From the NCBI RefSeq assembly GCF_001570405.1, contig NZ_BBYM01000002.1:93402-157401 (forward strand): a DNA stretch of 64,000 nt. The letters run 5' to 3'. The notes below the pieces were generated by a model. It was not told the DNA's origin and did no database searches. It saw only the letters and a program-made list of their open reading frames with translations. The position numbers and the translations under genes were made by a program. This document shows positions 25,249 to 32,873 of the stretch, in pieces. The stretch is from Microtetraspora niveoalba (GTDB lineage: Bacteria > Actinomycetota > Actinomycetes > Streptosporangiales > Streptosporangiaceae). Numbering within the stretch: the stretch's first letter is position 1; every line of letters begins with the position of its first letter.

Positions 25249-26905
25249 GCGGTACGAGATCGACCCCTTCGTCCAGGAGGCGCCGCGGATCGCCAACCGC
25301 TGGCGCGCCGACCGGGCGTTGCGCCACGCGGTCCAGCGGATCCTTCCCCCGGACGCCTTCGAGAAGGCGGCCGGGGACCTGGACCAGGCCGCCGAACGAT
25401 GCGCGACCGAGATGCCGCCGCTGGCTGCCAGGGCCGAGGCGAACCCGCCCAGGCACCTGCCGTACGACGCGTGGGGGCGGCGGATCGACCGGATCGAGCT
25501 GGACCCGGCCTGGACCGAGCTGGTGCGGCTCCTCCAGGGCCTCGGCGCGGTGGCCATCCCCTACGAGGGGACGTACGGCGCCCACGGCCGGGTGGTGCAG
25601 GCCGCGCTCTACCAGATGGCGCAGGCCGTGAACGCGACGGCGCTGTGCCCGCTCGCCATGAGCGACGGCGCGGTGGCCTGCCTGCGGCGGCACGACGCGG
25701 AGCTCGCCGCCAGGTACGTCCCTCTCCTGACCAGGCGGGTCGGCGGCTGGACGTCCGGGCAGTGGATGACCGAGAAGGAGGGCGGCTCCGACCTGTCGCG
25801 CTCCGCCACCGTCGCGACGCCTCGCGGCGACGGCACCTGGGAGCTGCGCGGCACCAAGTGGTTCACCTCGGCCACCACCGCCGACATCGCCGTCGCGCTG
25901 GCCCGGCCGGAGGGCGCCGAGCCGGGCAGCCGCGGCCTCTCCCTGTTCGCGCTGGAGCTGCGCGGGCCGGACGGCGGCTGGAACGGGCTGCGGGTGCGCC
26001 GCATGAAGGACAAGTACGGCACCCGCGCCCTGCCCACGGCCGAGCTCGACCTGGACGGCACGGTCGCGGTCCCCGTCGGCGGGATCGGCGGCGGCATCGC
26101 CAAGATCTCGGCCGTGCTGCACGTCGCCCGCATGGCGTCGGCGCAGGCCGGGCCGGGCGCGACCGGTCACCTCCTCCAGCTCGCCCGCGACTACGCCGCC
26201 CGGCGCCGGGTGCGGGGCGGCACGCTCGCGGACTCTCCCCTGCACTACGGCTGGCTCGCCGAGCTGGCCGCCGAGCACGAGGCCATGGTGCAGATGGCGC
26301 TGCGCGCCGCGCAGCTCCTCGGCCGGGAGGAGGCGGGAGCCGCGGCCGGGGAGGACGGGGGCCGGGACGACGCGCGCCTGGCCCGGGTCGTCGTGCCGCT
26401 GGCCAAGCTGGTGACCGCGCGCCAGGGTGTGCGCGCCTCCTCGGAGCTGCTGGAGTCGTTCGGCGGCGCCGGCTACCTGGAGGACACCGGCATCCCGCAG
26501 GTGCTGCGCGACGTGCAGGTGCACTCCATCTGGGAGGGCACGACGAACGTCCTCTCGCTCGACGTCGTCCGCGTGCTGGGCGACCCCGAGGTCGCCGCCG
26601 CGTACCGGGAGGACGTCGAAGCGCTGCTCGCCGCCCACCCGCACCCTCGCACCGAGGCCGCCGTGCGGGTCATCCGGGCCGCCGCGCGGGACGTCGCCGT
26701 ACGCGAGCCCGATCCCGCGGCGGCCCGCGAGCTGGCGTGGAGCATGGCCCGCGTCTACCAGGCGGCGCTGCTCGCGGCCCAGGCCGGCTGGGCGCTCACC
26801 ACGCTCGGCGACGAGCGCACCGCCGTCGCGCTGGAGATCTTCACGGCGCACCCGCTGACGGTCCCCGCGTCGCACGAGAAGGCGAGGTCACTCGGACTGG
26901 AGTGA
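25238..26905 (+). CDS. AidB-like acyl-CoA dehydrogenase
   Basis: FAD enzyme of 555 aa, longer than classical acyl-CoA dehydrogenases and resembling the AidB/ACAD11-like branch. The middle domain has GGWTSGQWMTEKEGGSDLSRS and the beta domain WELRGTKWFTSATTAD. The C-terminal helical domain contains LLESFGGAGYLEDTGIPQVLRD and SIWEGTTNVLSLD. The ATG at 25238 has AGGAG 9 nt upstream and lies inside the end of the TetR gene. In E. coli AidB is linked to protection from alkylating agents, but most relatives have no proven substrate. The operon with a TetR sensor suggests induction by its own substrate. Confidence 0.88.
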   Translation: MSAERYEIDPFVQEAPRIANRWRADRALRHAVQRILPPDAFEKAAGDLDQAAERCATEMPPLAARAEANPPRHLPYDAWGRRIDRIELDPAWTELVRLLQGLGAVAIPYEGTYGAHGRVVQAALYQMAQAVNATALCPLAMSDGAVACLRRHDAELAARYVPLLTRRVGGWTSGQWMTEKEGGSDLSRSATVATPRGDGTWELRGTKWFTSATTADIAVALARPEGAEPGSRGLSLFALELRGPDGGWNGLRVRRMKDKYGTRALPTAELDLDGTVAVPVGGIGGGIAKISAVLHVARMASAQAGPGATGHLLQLARDYAARRRVRGGTLADSPLHYGWLAELAAEHEAMVQMALRAAQLLGREEAGAAAGEDGGRDDARLARVVVPLAKLVTARQGVRASSELLESFGGAGYLEDTGIPQVLRDVQVHSIWEGTTNVLSLDVVRVLGDPEVAAAYREDVEALLAAHPHPRTEAAVRVIRAAARDVAVREPDPAAARELAWSMARVYQAALLAAQAGWALTTLGDERTAVALEIFTAHPLTVPASHEKARSLGLE

Positions 26906-27030
26906 GATGACCGGCCGCGACGTCGTGGGCTGCCTGACCATGACCGGCTTCCTCGCCCGCGTCCTGCGGCTGTACGCGCCCCCTGCTTCGGCGTGACCTC
27001 GGGGCGCCTGTGCCGGATCCCGGCGTTCGC

Positions 27031-27110
27031 GTCGAGGTGATCGGGCCGGAACGGGCGCACCGCGGTCGCGGTTACGGCCGAGCGGTCACCGAGCGAATGC
27101 AGGACCGGCG
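27031..27110 (+). pseudogene. possible scrap of a GNAT acetyltransferase
   Basis: One frame reads VIGPERAHRGRGYGRAVTE, resembling the acetyl-CoA-binding motif A (RGxGxG/A) of GNAT enzymes. Nothing family-like surrounds it within 26906-27134. This could equally be chance in GC-rich DNA. Confidence 0.2.
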
Positions 27111-27134
27111 GCGGGCTCCGATGAGCGCGGGTGT

Positions 27135-27632
27135 TCACCCGGGCAGCACGTCACGGCCTTCGCGCACCTCGAACACGAGCTGGGTCTCCGTCTGCCGCAC
27201 CACGGGGTAGACGGTCACGTGTTCCAGGATGAGGTCGTGGAGTCGCGCCGGGCTCGCCACGGCCACGTGCAGGAGGAAGTCGTCACCGCCGCCCACGTGG
27301 AAGACCGTCAGCACCCCCGGCGCCGCGACCAGCTTGTCGTACAGGGCGCGGACGTGCTCGCGGTTGTGACTCCCCAGCCGCACTTTGATGATCGCCTGAA
27401 GGGGGCGCCCGAGCGCGCCGAGGTCGAGCCGGGCGTTGACGCTAGCGATGACACCCGACTGTCTCAGCGCGCGCACCCGGTACGCGCACGTGGACTCGGC
27501 GACGCCCACCCGCGCCGCGAGCGCGGCGTTGGTCATCCGGCCGTCCTCCACGAGGGCGGCGAGGATGGCCAGGTCGGTGCCGTCGAGACCCGCCGGACCG
27601 GGTTGCGATTTCTTCGGCTGGAGGTCGGACAT
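27135..27632 (-). CDS. mdeR: Lrp/AsnC-family regulator of the methionine-degradation pair (MdeR-like)
   Basis: Small regulator of 165 aa. The N-terminal helix-turn-helix is DLAILAALVEDGRMTNAALAARVGVAESTCAYRV. The C-terminal RAM/ligand domain has VFHVGGGDDFLLHVAV. The start is the ATG at 27632, which has AGAAGGAG 6 nt upstream; a longer frame to 27701 would run into the operator. It is divergent from a PLP-dependent lyase and an E1-type dehydrogenase, the same layout as mdeR-mdeA-mdeB of Pseudomonas putida, where MdeR activates methionine catabolism. The symbol is assigned by that synteny and by family, not by close sequence comparison. Confidence 0.88.
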   Translation of the reverse strand: MSDLQPKKSQPGPAGLDGTDLAILAALVEDGRMTNAALAARVGVAESTCAYRVRALRQSGVIASVNARLDLGALGRPLQAIIKVRLGSHNREHVRALYDKLVAAPGVLTVFHVGGGDDFLLHVAVASPARLHDLILEHVTVYPVVRQTETQLVFEVREGRDVLPG

Positions 27633-27685
27633 CGGCGCTCCTTCTGCGGAATCTGCGTCGATCTTCGCGAATGGCGCGGGTTTCC

Positions 27686-27699
27686 GCAATGACCATTGC
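27686..27699. promoter_or_regulatory. Lrp-type operator between mdeR and mdeA
   Basis: GCAATGACCATTGC has perfect 6-bp arms (GCAATG/CATTGC) around 2 nt. It lies in the AT-richer centre of the 98-bp divergent gap. It is a good candidate for the Lrp-type protein encoded next door. Confidence 0.6.
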
Positions 27700-27730
27700 A
27701 AAACGCTGCGGATTTGACCATGGTTGCGGC

Positions 27731-28939
27731 ATGATTCCGCCCCTCCTGCAGCTCGACTCCGTCGCCGTCCACGCCGGACGCGAGGACCTGGTGGAACTCG
27801 GTGTCCACGCGCTTCCCATCGATCTGTCGTCCACCAACCCGCTGCCGGACATCGAGACCGGCGGGCTCTCGTACGAGGCCATGGCCGGTGGGGGCACGCC
27901 GCACCCGGAGGGCGGAGCCGTCTACGCGCGGCTCTGGAATCCGACTGTGGCGCGCTTCGAGTCGGCGCTCGCGCGGATGGAGCACACCGAGGACTCCGTG
28001 GCCTTCTCCTCGGGCATGGCGGCGATGACCGCGGCGATCCTCGCGACGACGAGGGAGAGCGGCCGCCACCACGTCCTGGCGGTCCGGCCCCTGTACGGCG
28101 GGACCGACCACCTGCTGGCCTCGGGCCTGCTGGGCACCGAGGTGAGGTTCTGCACGGCCGAGGGCGTCGCCGCGGCGCTCCGGCCGGACACCGCGTTGAT
28201 CATCCTGGAGACGCCCGCCAACCCGACCCTCGACCTGGTCGACATCCGCGCCGTCGTCGAGGCCGCCCGCGGCGTGCCCGTTCTCGTCGACAACACGTTC
28301 GCCACCCCGATCCTGCAGAACCCCGCCGACCTCGGCGCCGCGATGGTCCTGCACAGCGCGACCAAGTACCTCGGGGGGCACGGCGACGTCATCGCCGGCG
28401 TCATCGCCTGCGACCGGGAGCGGGCGGCCGCGCTGCGGCGGGTGCGCGCCGTCACGGGCGCCCTCCTCCATCCGCTCGGCGCGTACCTCCTGCACCGTGG
28501 ACTCGCCACGCTGCCGATCCGGGTCCGCGCGCAACAGGCGAACGCCCAGCGCATCGCCGCCTGGCTGAGCACCCATCCGAGCGTCGCCCGCGTCCACTAC
28601 CCCGGCATCGCGGGGGATCCGCACGGGCTGCTCGGCCGGCAGATGAAGGGAACGGGGGCGATGATCTCGATCGACCTCCGCGGCGGCTTCGAGCAGGCCA
28701 GGCGGCTCACCTCGTCGGTCGGCCTGTTCACGCACGCGGTGTCACTGGGCGGTGTCGACTCGCTGATCCAGCACCCCGCGGCGCTGACCCACCGGCCCGT
28801 CGCCTCCGAGGCCCGCCCCGCCTCCAGCCTGGTCAGGCTCTCCATCGGTCTGGAGGACCACGAGGACCTGATGGCCGACCTCGACCGGGCCCTCGCCGCC
28901 CCTCGCGTGTCACACCCCCTGCGCCACCACCACCGATAG
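27731..28939 (+). CDS. mdeA: PLP-dependent Cys/Met lyase, probable methionine gamma-lyase
   Basis: Transsulfuration-family enzyme of 402 aa. The PLP-binding Lys is in VLHSATKYLGGHGDVIAG, the cofactor Asp lies in VPVLVDNTFATP, and the phosphate-binding region is FSSGMAAMTA. The substrate-loop Tyr is in RPLYGGTDHL. The C-terminus SLIQHPAALTHRP and SSLVRLSIGLEDHEDL is typical. The start is the ATG at 27731. The gene is followed after 12 nt by an E1-type 2-oxoacid dehydrogenase and is divergent from an Lrp regulator. Methionine gamma-lyase would give methanethiol, ammonia and 2-oxobutyrate. One caution: the Cys typical of methionine gamma-lyases (YGCT) is Gly here, so cystathionine lyase/synthase or homocysteine lyase activity is possible. 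Confidence 0.85.
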   Translation: MIPPLLQLDSVAVHAGREDLVELGVHALPIDLSSTNPLPDIETGGLSYEAMAGGGTPHPEGGAVYARLWNPTVARFESALARMEHTEDSVAFSSGMAAMTAAILATTRESGRHHVLAVRPLYGGTDHLLASGLLGTEVRFCTAEGVAAALRPDTALIILETPANPTLDLVDIRAVVEAARGVPVLVDNTFATPILQNPADLGAAMVLHSATKYLGGHGDVIAGVIACDRERAAALRRVRAVTGALLHPLGAYLLHRGLATLPIRVRAQQANAQRIAAWLSTHPSVARVHYPGIAGDPHGLLGRQMKGTGAMISIDLRGGFEQARRLTSSVGLFTHAVSLGGVDSLIQHPAALTHRPVASEARPASSLVRLSIGLEDHEDLMADLDRALAAPRVSHPLRHHHR

Positions 28940-28951
28940 GTCTCCTCCCCC

Positions 28952-31327
28952 ATGTACGACAACACGAGAACCTTCCCCGAGGCGGTTTCGTCCGGGCCCG
29001 GCCACGCGGCCCGGGGCGGCCGGCCGTACGACGTCGCGACCCTGCGCGAGATCTCGCGCCGCGTCCTCTGGCTCGCCACGTCGATCGTCGACGCGGCCAA
29101 CCGGGGCCGGCCGAACGACACCGGCATCAAGGTCGGCGGGCACCAGGCCTCCTCGGCGTCGATGGTCGACATCATGGTGTCGCTGTGGTTCCACGAGCTG
29201 ACCGCCCTCGACCGCGTGTCGGTGAAGCCGCACGCGTCCCCGGTGCTGCACGCGATCAACTACCTGCTCGGCGACCTGGACGCGAAGTACCTGCCGACGC
29301 TGCGCCGGAAGGGCGGCCTGCAGAGCTACCCGAGCCGGCTGAAGGACCCCGGCACCGTCGACTTCTCCACCGGCTCGGTGGGCATCGGCGCCACCGCGCC
29401 GGTGTGGGCGGCGCTCTCCCACCGCTACCTGCGCTCGCGGTTCGGCGCCACGCCCCCGGCCGGTCGCTTCATCAGCCTGATCGGCGACGCCGAACTCGAC
29501 GAGGGCGCGATCTGGGAAGCCGTCGCGGACCCGTCGGTCGCCGGGCTCGGCGAGCTGCTGTGGGTGGTCGACCTCAACCGCCAGTCGCTCGACCGGGTGG
29601 TGCCCGACGTGCAGATCCACCGCCTGCGGGGCATGTTCGAGGCCGCCGGCTGGCAGGTCGTCGTCCTCAAGTGGGGCCGGACGATCTCCGAGATCTTCTC
29701 CCGTCCGGGCGGCGACGAGCTGCGACGACGCCTTGAGGACATGCCGAACGAGGAGTACCAGCGGCTCCTGCGGGCGGACGTCTCCGAGGTGCCCGGCCGG
29801 ATCCTCGGCGACTCGGCCGGGCGGGCGCTGCGCGATCTGGTCGCGGGCATCCCCGCCCCGCGGCTGGCGGAGGCGCTCCGCGACCTCGGCGGGCACGACC
29901 TCGGGCTGCTACTGGACACCTACCGCGGCGTCGACACCGACCGCCCCACCGTCGTGTTCGCGTACACGGTGAAGGGCCGCGGGCTGCCGACCGAGGGCCA
30001 CCCGAACAACCACTCGGCTCTGCTGACCCAGGCGCAGATGCTCTCGCTGGCCCAGGCGTGCGGCGCCGACCCGGCCGACCCGTGGCGTCCGTTCGAGCCC
30101 GGCTCGGCGGCGGCCGAGCTGTGCGCGCACCGGGGCGAGCGGCTCAGACGCTCCCCCGTCGCGTACGGCGAACCGGCGAGCGTTCCGCCCTCGCTCGGCC
30201 GCAGGCACCGGGCGCCCGCCTCGACCCAGGCGACCCTCGGCCGGCTGCTCGCCGACCTCACCCGCGAGGCGCCCGAGGTCGCCGCCCGGGTGGTCACCTG
30301 CAGCCCCGACGTCGCGTCGTCGACCAACCTCGGCGGCTGGATCAACAAGACCGGCGTCTGGTCGATCAGGGAGCGCCGGGACTGGTTCGCCGACGATCCC
30401 GAACGGCTGCTGAAGTGGTCCGAGGTCAGCGACGGGCAGCACATCGAACTCGGCATCGCCGAGGTCAACCTGGTGGGGCTGCTGGGCGAGCTGGGCGCGA
30501 CCTGGAGCCGCTGGGGTCAGCGGCTCATCCCGATCGGCACGATCTACGACCCGTTCGTCTCGCGCGCGCTGGAACCGTGGTCGTACGGCATCTACGCCGG
30601 CGGCCAGTCGATCCTCGTGGGCACTCCGTCGGGGGTGACCCTGGCCCCCGAGGGCGGGGCGCACCAGTCGATCACCACGCCGTCGATCGGGCTGGAGCAG
30701 CCCGGCTGCGTCGCGTGGGAGCCGGCGTTCGGGCAGGACCTGGAGTGGTGCCTGCTGGAGGCGATGAAGAAGGTGGGGGTGCCCGGCGGCACCTCGTCCT
30801 ACTTCCGCCTCTCGACCCGGCCGCTGGACCAGGATCTCGCGCGGGTGCCCGCGGACGGGCCGCTGCTCGAACGCCGCCGCCGGCAGGCCATCGCGGGCGG
30901 CTACCGGATCACCGATCACGACCCGGCCGACGAGCGGGTCACGCTCGTCGGCGTCGGGGCGATCATGCCCGAGGTCGCGGGCGCCGCCGAGTTGCTCGCC
31001 GAGCAGGGGATCACGGCCGGCGTCGTCTGCCTCACCAGCCCCGACCTGGTCTTCCGCTCCATGCAGGCCCGCGGCCGGCTCACCTCGGGCGACGGCAGCG
31101 GCATCGTCGATCTCCTGTTCCCCGCCGAGTATCCCGCGCCCCTGGTCACCGTCCTGGACGGCCACCCGCACACCCTGGCGTTCCTCGCCGGTGCGCGCGG
31201 CGACCGGATCCGGTGCCTCGGACCGACGGAGTTCGGCCAGTCGAGCGACCTGCCCGACGCCTACGCGCTCCACGGCATCGACACCGGCTCCATCGTCGAC
31301 GCCGCCCTCGGCCTCATCGGACGTTGA
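28952..31327 (+). CDS. mdeB: pyruvate-dehydrogenase-E1-like 2-oxoacid dehydrogenase (MdeB-like)
   Basis: Thiamine-diphosphate enzyme of 791 aa, close in layout to the homodimeric E1 AceE. The N-terminal half has GGHQASSASMVDIM, FSTGSVGIGATAPVWAAL and the ThDP/Mg motif GDAELDEGAIWEAV ending in DLNRQSLD. The central domain has HIELGIAEVNLVGLLGELG, with the activating Glu, and a transketolase C-terminal domain follows. It is about 90 residues shorter than typical AceE. In P. putida, mdeB, directly after methionine gamma-lyase, encodes such an E1 that acts on 2-oxobutyrate. The same order here suggests oxidative decarboxylation to propionyl-CoA using E2/E3 from elsewhere. A hairpin terminator at 31344 closes the operon. 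Confidence 0.85.
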   Translation: MYDNTRTFPEAVSSGPGHAARGGRPYDVATLREISRRVLWLATSIVDAANRGRPNDTGIKVGGHQASSASMVDIMVSLWFHELTALDRVSVKPHASPVLHAINYLLGDLDAKYLPTLRRKGGLQSYPSRLKDPGTVDFSTGSVGIGATAPVWAALSHRYLRSRFGATPPAGRFISLIGDAELDEGAIWEAVADPSVAGLGELLWVVDLNRQSLDRVVPDVQIHRLRGMFEAAGWQVVVLKWGRTISEIFSRPGGDELRRRLEDMPNEEYQRLLRADVSEVPGRILGDSAGRALRDLVAGIPAPRLAEALRDLGGHDLGLLLDTYRGVDTDRPTVVFAYTVKGRGLPTEGHPNNHSALLTQAQMLSLAQACGADPADPWRPFEPGSAAAELCAHRGERLRRSPVAYGEPASVPPSLGRRHRAPASTQATLGRLLADLTREAPEVAARVVTCSPDVASSTNLGGWINKTGVWSIRERRDWFADDPERLLKWSEVSDGQHIELGIAEVNLVGLLGELGATWSRWGQRLIPIGTIYDPFVSRALEPWSYGIYAGGQSILVGTPSGVTLAPEGGAHQSITTPSIGLEQPGCVAWEPAFGQDLEWCLLEAMKKVGVPGGTSSYFRLSTRPLDQDLARVPADGPLLERRRRQAIAGGYRITDHDPADERVTLVGVGAIMPEVAGAAELLAEQGITAGVVCLTSPDLVFRSMQARGRLTSGDGSGIVDLLFPAEYPAPLVTVLDGHPHTLAFLAGARGDRIRCLGPTEFGQSSDLPDAYALHGIDTGSIVDAALGLIGR

Positions 31328-31343
31328 AGGTCCCTCGATGCGG

Positions 31344-31376
31344 CGGTCCCGGTCGGAGCACGCTCGATCGGGACCG
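31344..31376 (+). terminator. hairpin terminator after mdeB
   Basis: CGGTCCCG (31344-31351) pairs perfectly with CGGGACCG (31369-31376), 17-nt loop, starting 16 nt after the mdeB stop. Confidence 0.55.
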
Positions 31377-31414
31377 CTCCCACCGAACAGCGAGGCAGCC
31401 GGCCCGGAAATCGA

Positions 31415-31443
31415 TTGCCCAGGACGGCTCCGTTTCCTAGCAT
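31415..31443 (+). promoter_or_regulatory. promoter for a leaderless GNAT/RmlD-like transcript
   Basis: TTGCCC (31415-31420) and TAGCAT (31438-31443) have a 17-nt spacer. The expected start of transcription falls at or next to the ATG at 31451, which has no ribosome-binding site, as in leaderless actinomycete mRNAs. Confidence 0.55.
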
Positions 31444-31450
31444 CACCCGG

Positions 31451-31948
31451 ATGGACGAAAAGTTGATCATCCGTCGCTATCGGCCCACCGACGAGGCCGC
31501 GGTCGTCGATCTGTGGTCACGCGCCGCGAAAATCGCGCACCCGTTCGTCGAGGGCGAGGGGGAAGGCGAGCGGGCGCGGCGGCTGCGCGAGGAGTACCTG
31601 GTCAAGGCGGACAACTGGGTCGCCGAATGTCAGGGAGAAGCCGCCGGTGCGCCGCAAGGCGTCGTCGGCCTGCTCGGGTTGCTCGGATCGGAGATCGGCG
31701 GCCTGTTCGTCGCTCCCGAGGCGCAGGGGCGGGGCATCGGCCGTGCTCTGGTGGAGCACGCGGCGGCGTTGCACGGCACGGTGACGCTGGACGTGTACGA
31801 GGGCAACAGCCGAGGCCGCGGCTTCTACAGTCGTATGGGCTTCGAAGAGATCGGACGGGGAGCGGAAGAGGAGACCGGCCACATCCTGATCACGCTACGC
31901 CGTACGGCGGCCGGGGACGGCGAGCCGGAGTCGCGTGACCGGTTGTGA
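31451..31948 (+). CDS. GNAT-family N-acetyltransferase
   Basis: Acetyltransferase of 165 aa. It begins IIRRYRPTDEAAVVDLW, has the acetyl-CoA pyrophosphate-binding loop FVAPEAQGRGIGRALVEHA, and ends with the motif B region LDVYEGNSRGRGFYSRMGFE. This resembles the YjaB-type branch. The ATG at 31451 lacks a ribosome-binding site and lies 8 nt after a good -10 box, so the mRNA is probably leaderless. Its stop overlaps the GTG of the next gene. The substrate is unknown. Confidence 0.88.
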   Translation: MDEKLIIRRYRPTDEAAVVDLWSRAAKIAHPFVEGEGEGERARRLREEYLVKADNWVAECQGEAAGAPQGVVGLLGLLGSEIGGLFVAPEAQGRGIGRALVEHAAALHGTVTLDVYEGNSRGRGFYSRMGFEEIGRGAEEETGHILITLRRTAAGDGEPESRDRL

Positions 31949-32763
31949 GGACCCTCATCGTCGGCGGCAGCGGCCTTCTCGGCAGGGAGCTCGTCCGGCA
32001 ATGCCGGGCGGGAGGACACGAGGTCGCCGCGACCTATCTGACCCGCCCGGGCGAGACTCCAGGCGTCACCTGGTCGCCGCTCGATCTGCGCAGGCGAGAG
32101 GACGTTCACGCGTTGATCGACGCGGTGCGCCCGGAGCTGGTCGTCAACGCCGCGTACCGCCAAGCCGATTGGACGACGACGGCGGTCGGCGCCGCCAACG
32201 TGGCTCTCGCCGTCTCCCGGGCAGGCGGGCGTCTGGTGCATGTGTCGAGCGACGCGGTCTTCTCCGGTGCCGCCGTCCACTATGACGAGACCTGCGTCCC
32301 GGACCCGATCACGCCGTACGGCGCGGCCAAGGCGGCCGCCGAGACGGCGGTGGGCGCGATCTCGCCCGCTGCGGTCGTCGCCCGGACATCGCTCATCATC
32401 GGCGACGGGGACTCCCCGCAGGAGGCCCTGGTGCGTTCACTCGCCACCGGCGGGTCGAGTGGAGCGCTGTTCACGGACGATGTGCGGTGCCCCGTCCACG
32501 TCGCCGATCTCGCCGCGGCGCTCCTGGAGCTCGCCGCGTCCGAGTATCGCGGCATCCACCACGTCGCCGGAGCCGATGCCGTGAGCCGCTACGAGCTCGG
32601 GCTGCTCATCGCCCGGCGCGACGGTCTCGATGGCGGACTCCTGCCTTCCGGCCGGCGAGCGGACAGCGGCCTGCCCGGCCCGATCGATGTGCGCCTGGAC
32701 TGCGCCATGACTCAACGGCGGCTCCGGACCGAACTGCGTGGCGCGCGGCGGTTCCTGGGGTGA
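31945..32763 (+). CDS. RmlD-like NAD(P)-dependent sugar-nucleotide reductase
   Basis: Extended short-chain dehydrogenase of 272 aa, similar to dTDP-4-dehydrorhamnose reductase. The Rossmann glycine motif is VGGSGLLGREL. RLVHVSSDAVFSG supplies the catalytic Ser/Thr region, and PYGAAKAAAE contains the YxxxK catalytic pair. The GTG start overlaps the stop of the GNAT gene, so the two are coupled. No other rhamnose genes are nearby, so the true substrate may be a different nucleotide sugar or small metabolite. Confidence 0.82.
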   Translation: MRTLIVGGSGLLGRELVRQCRAGGHEVAATYLTRPGETPGVTWSPLDLRRREDVHALIDAVRPELVVNAAYRQADWTTTAVGAANVALAVSRAGGRLVHVSSDAVFSGAAVHYDETCVPDPITPYGAAKAAAETAVGAISPAAVVARTSLIIGDGDSPQEALVRSLATGGSSGALFTDDVRCPVHVADLAAALLELAASEYRGIHHVAGADAVSRYELGLLIARRDGLDGGLLPSGRRADSGLPGPIDVRLDCAMTQRRLRTELRGARRFLG

Positions 32764-32873
32764 CGGCCGGCGGTGGTCCGATCACGGCCTCGCCGACGAC
32801 AGAGCGGTCGACACGGGCGCCGGAACTGCCGCCGAGGCGGCCGGAGCTGTCTTGGGACGGGACGGCCATGGCC

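Noticed and set aside
26907-26996. 29-codon frame starting at the end of the acyl-CoA dehydrogenase gene
   Set aside because: Only one base separates it from the upstream stop codon, but the peptide is short, without family features or a separate ribosome-binding site; it cannot be supported as a gene.
32764-32873. Coding sequence between the RmlD-like and SARP genes
   Set aside because: The apparent frame here is mostly antisense to the end of the SARP gene and shows no motif.
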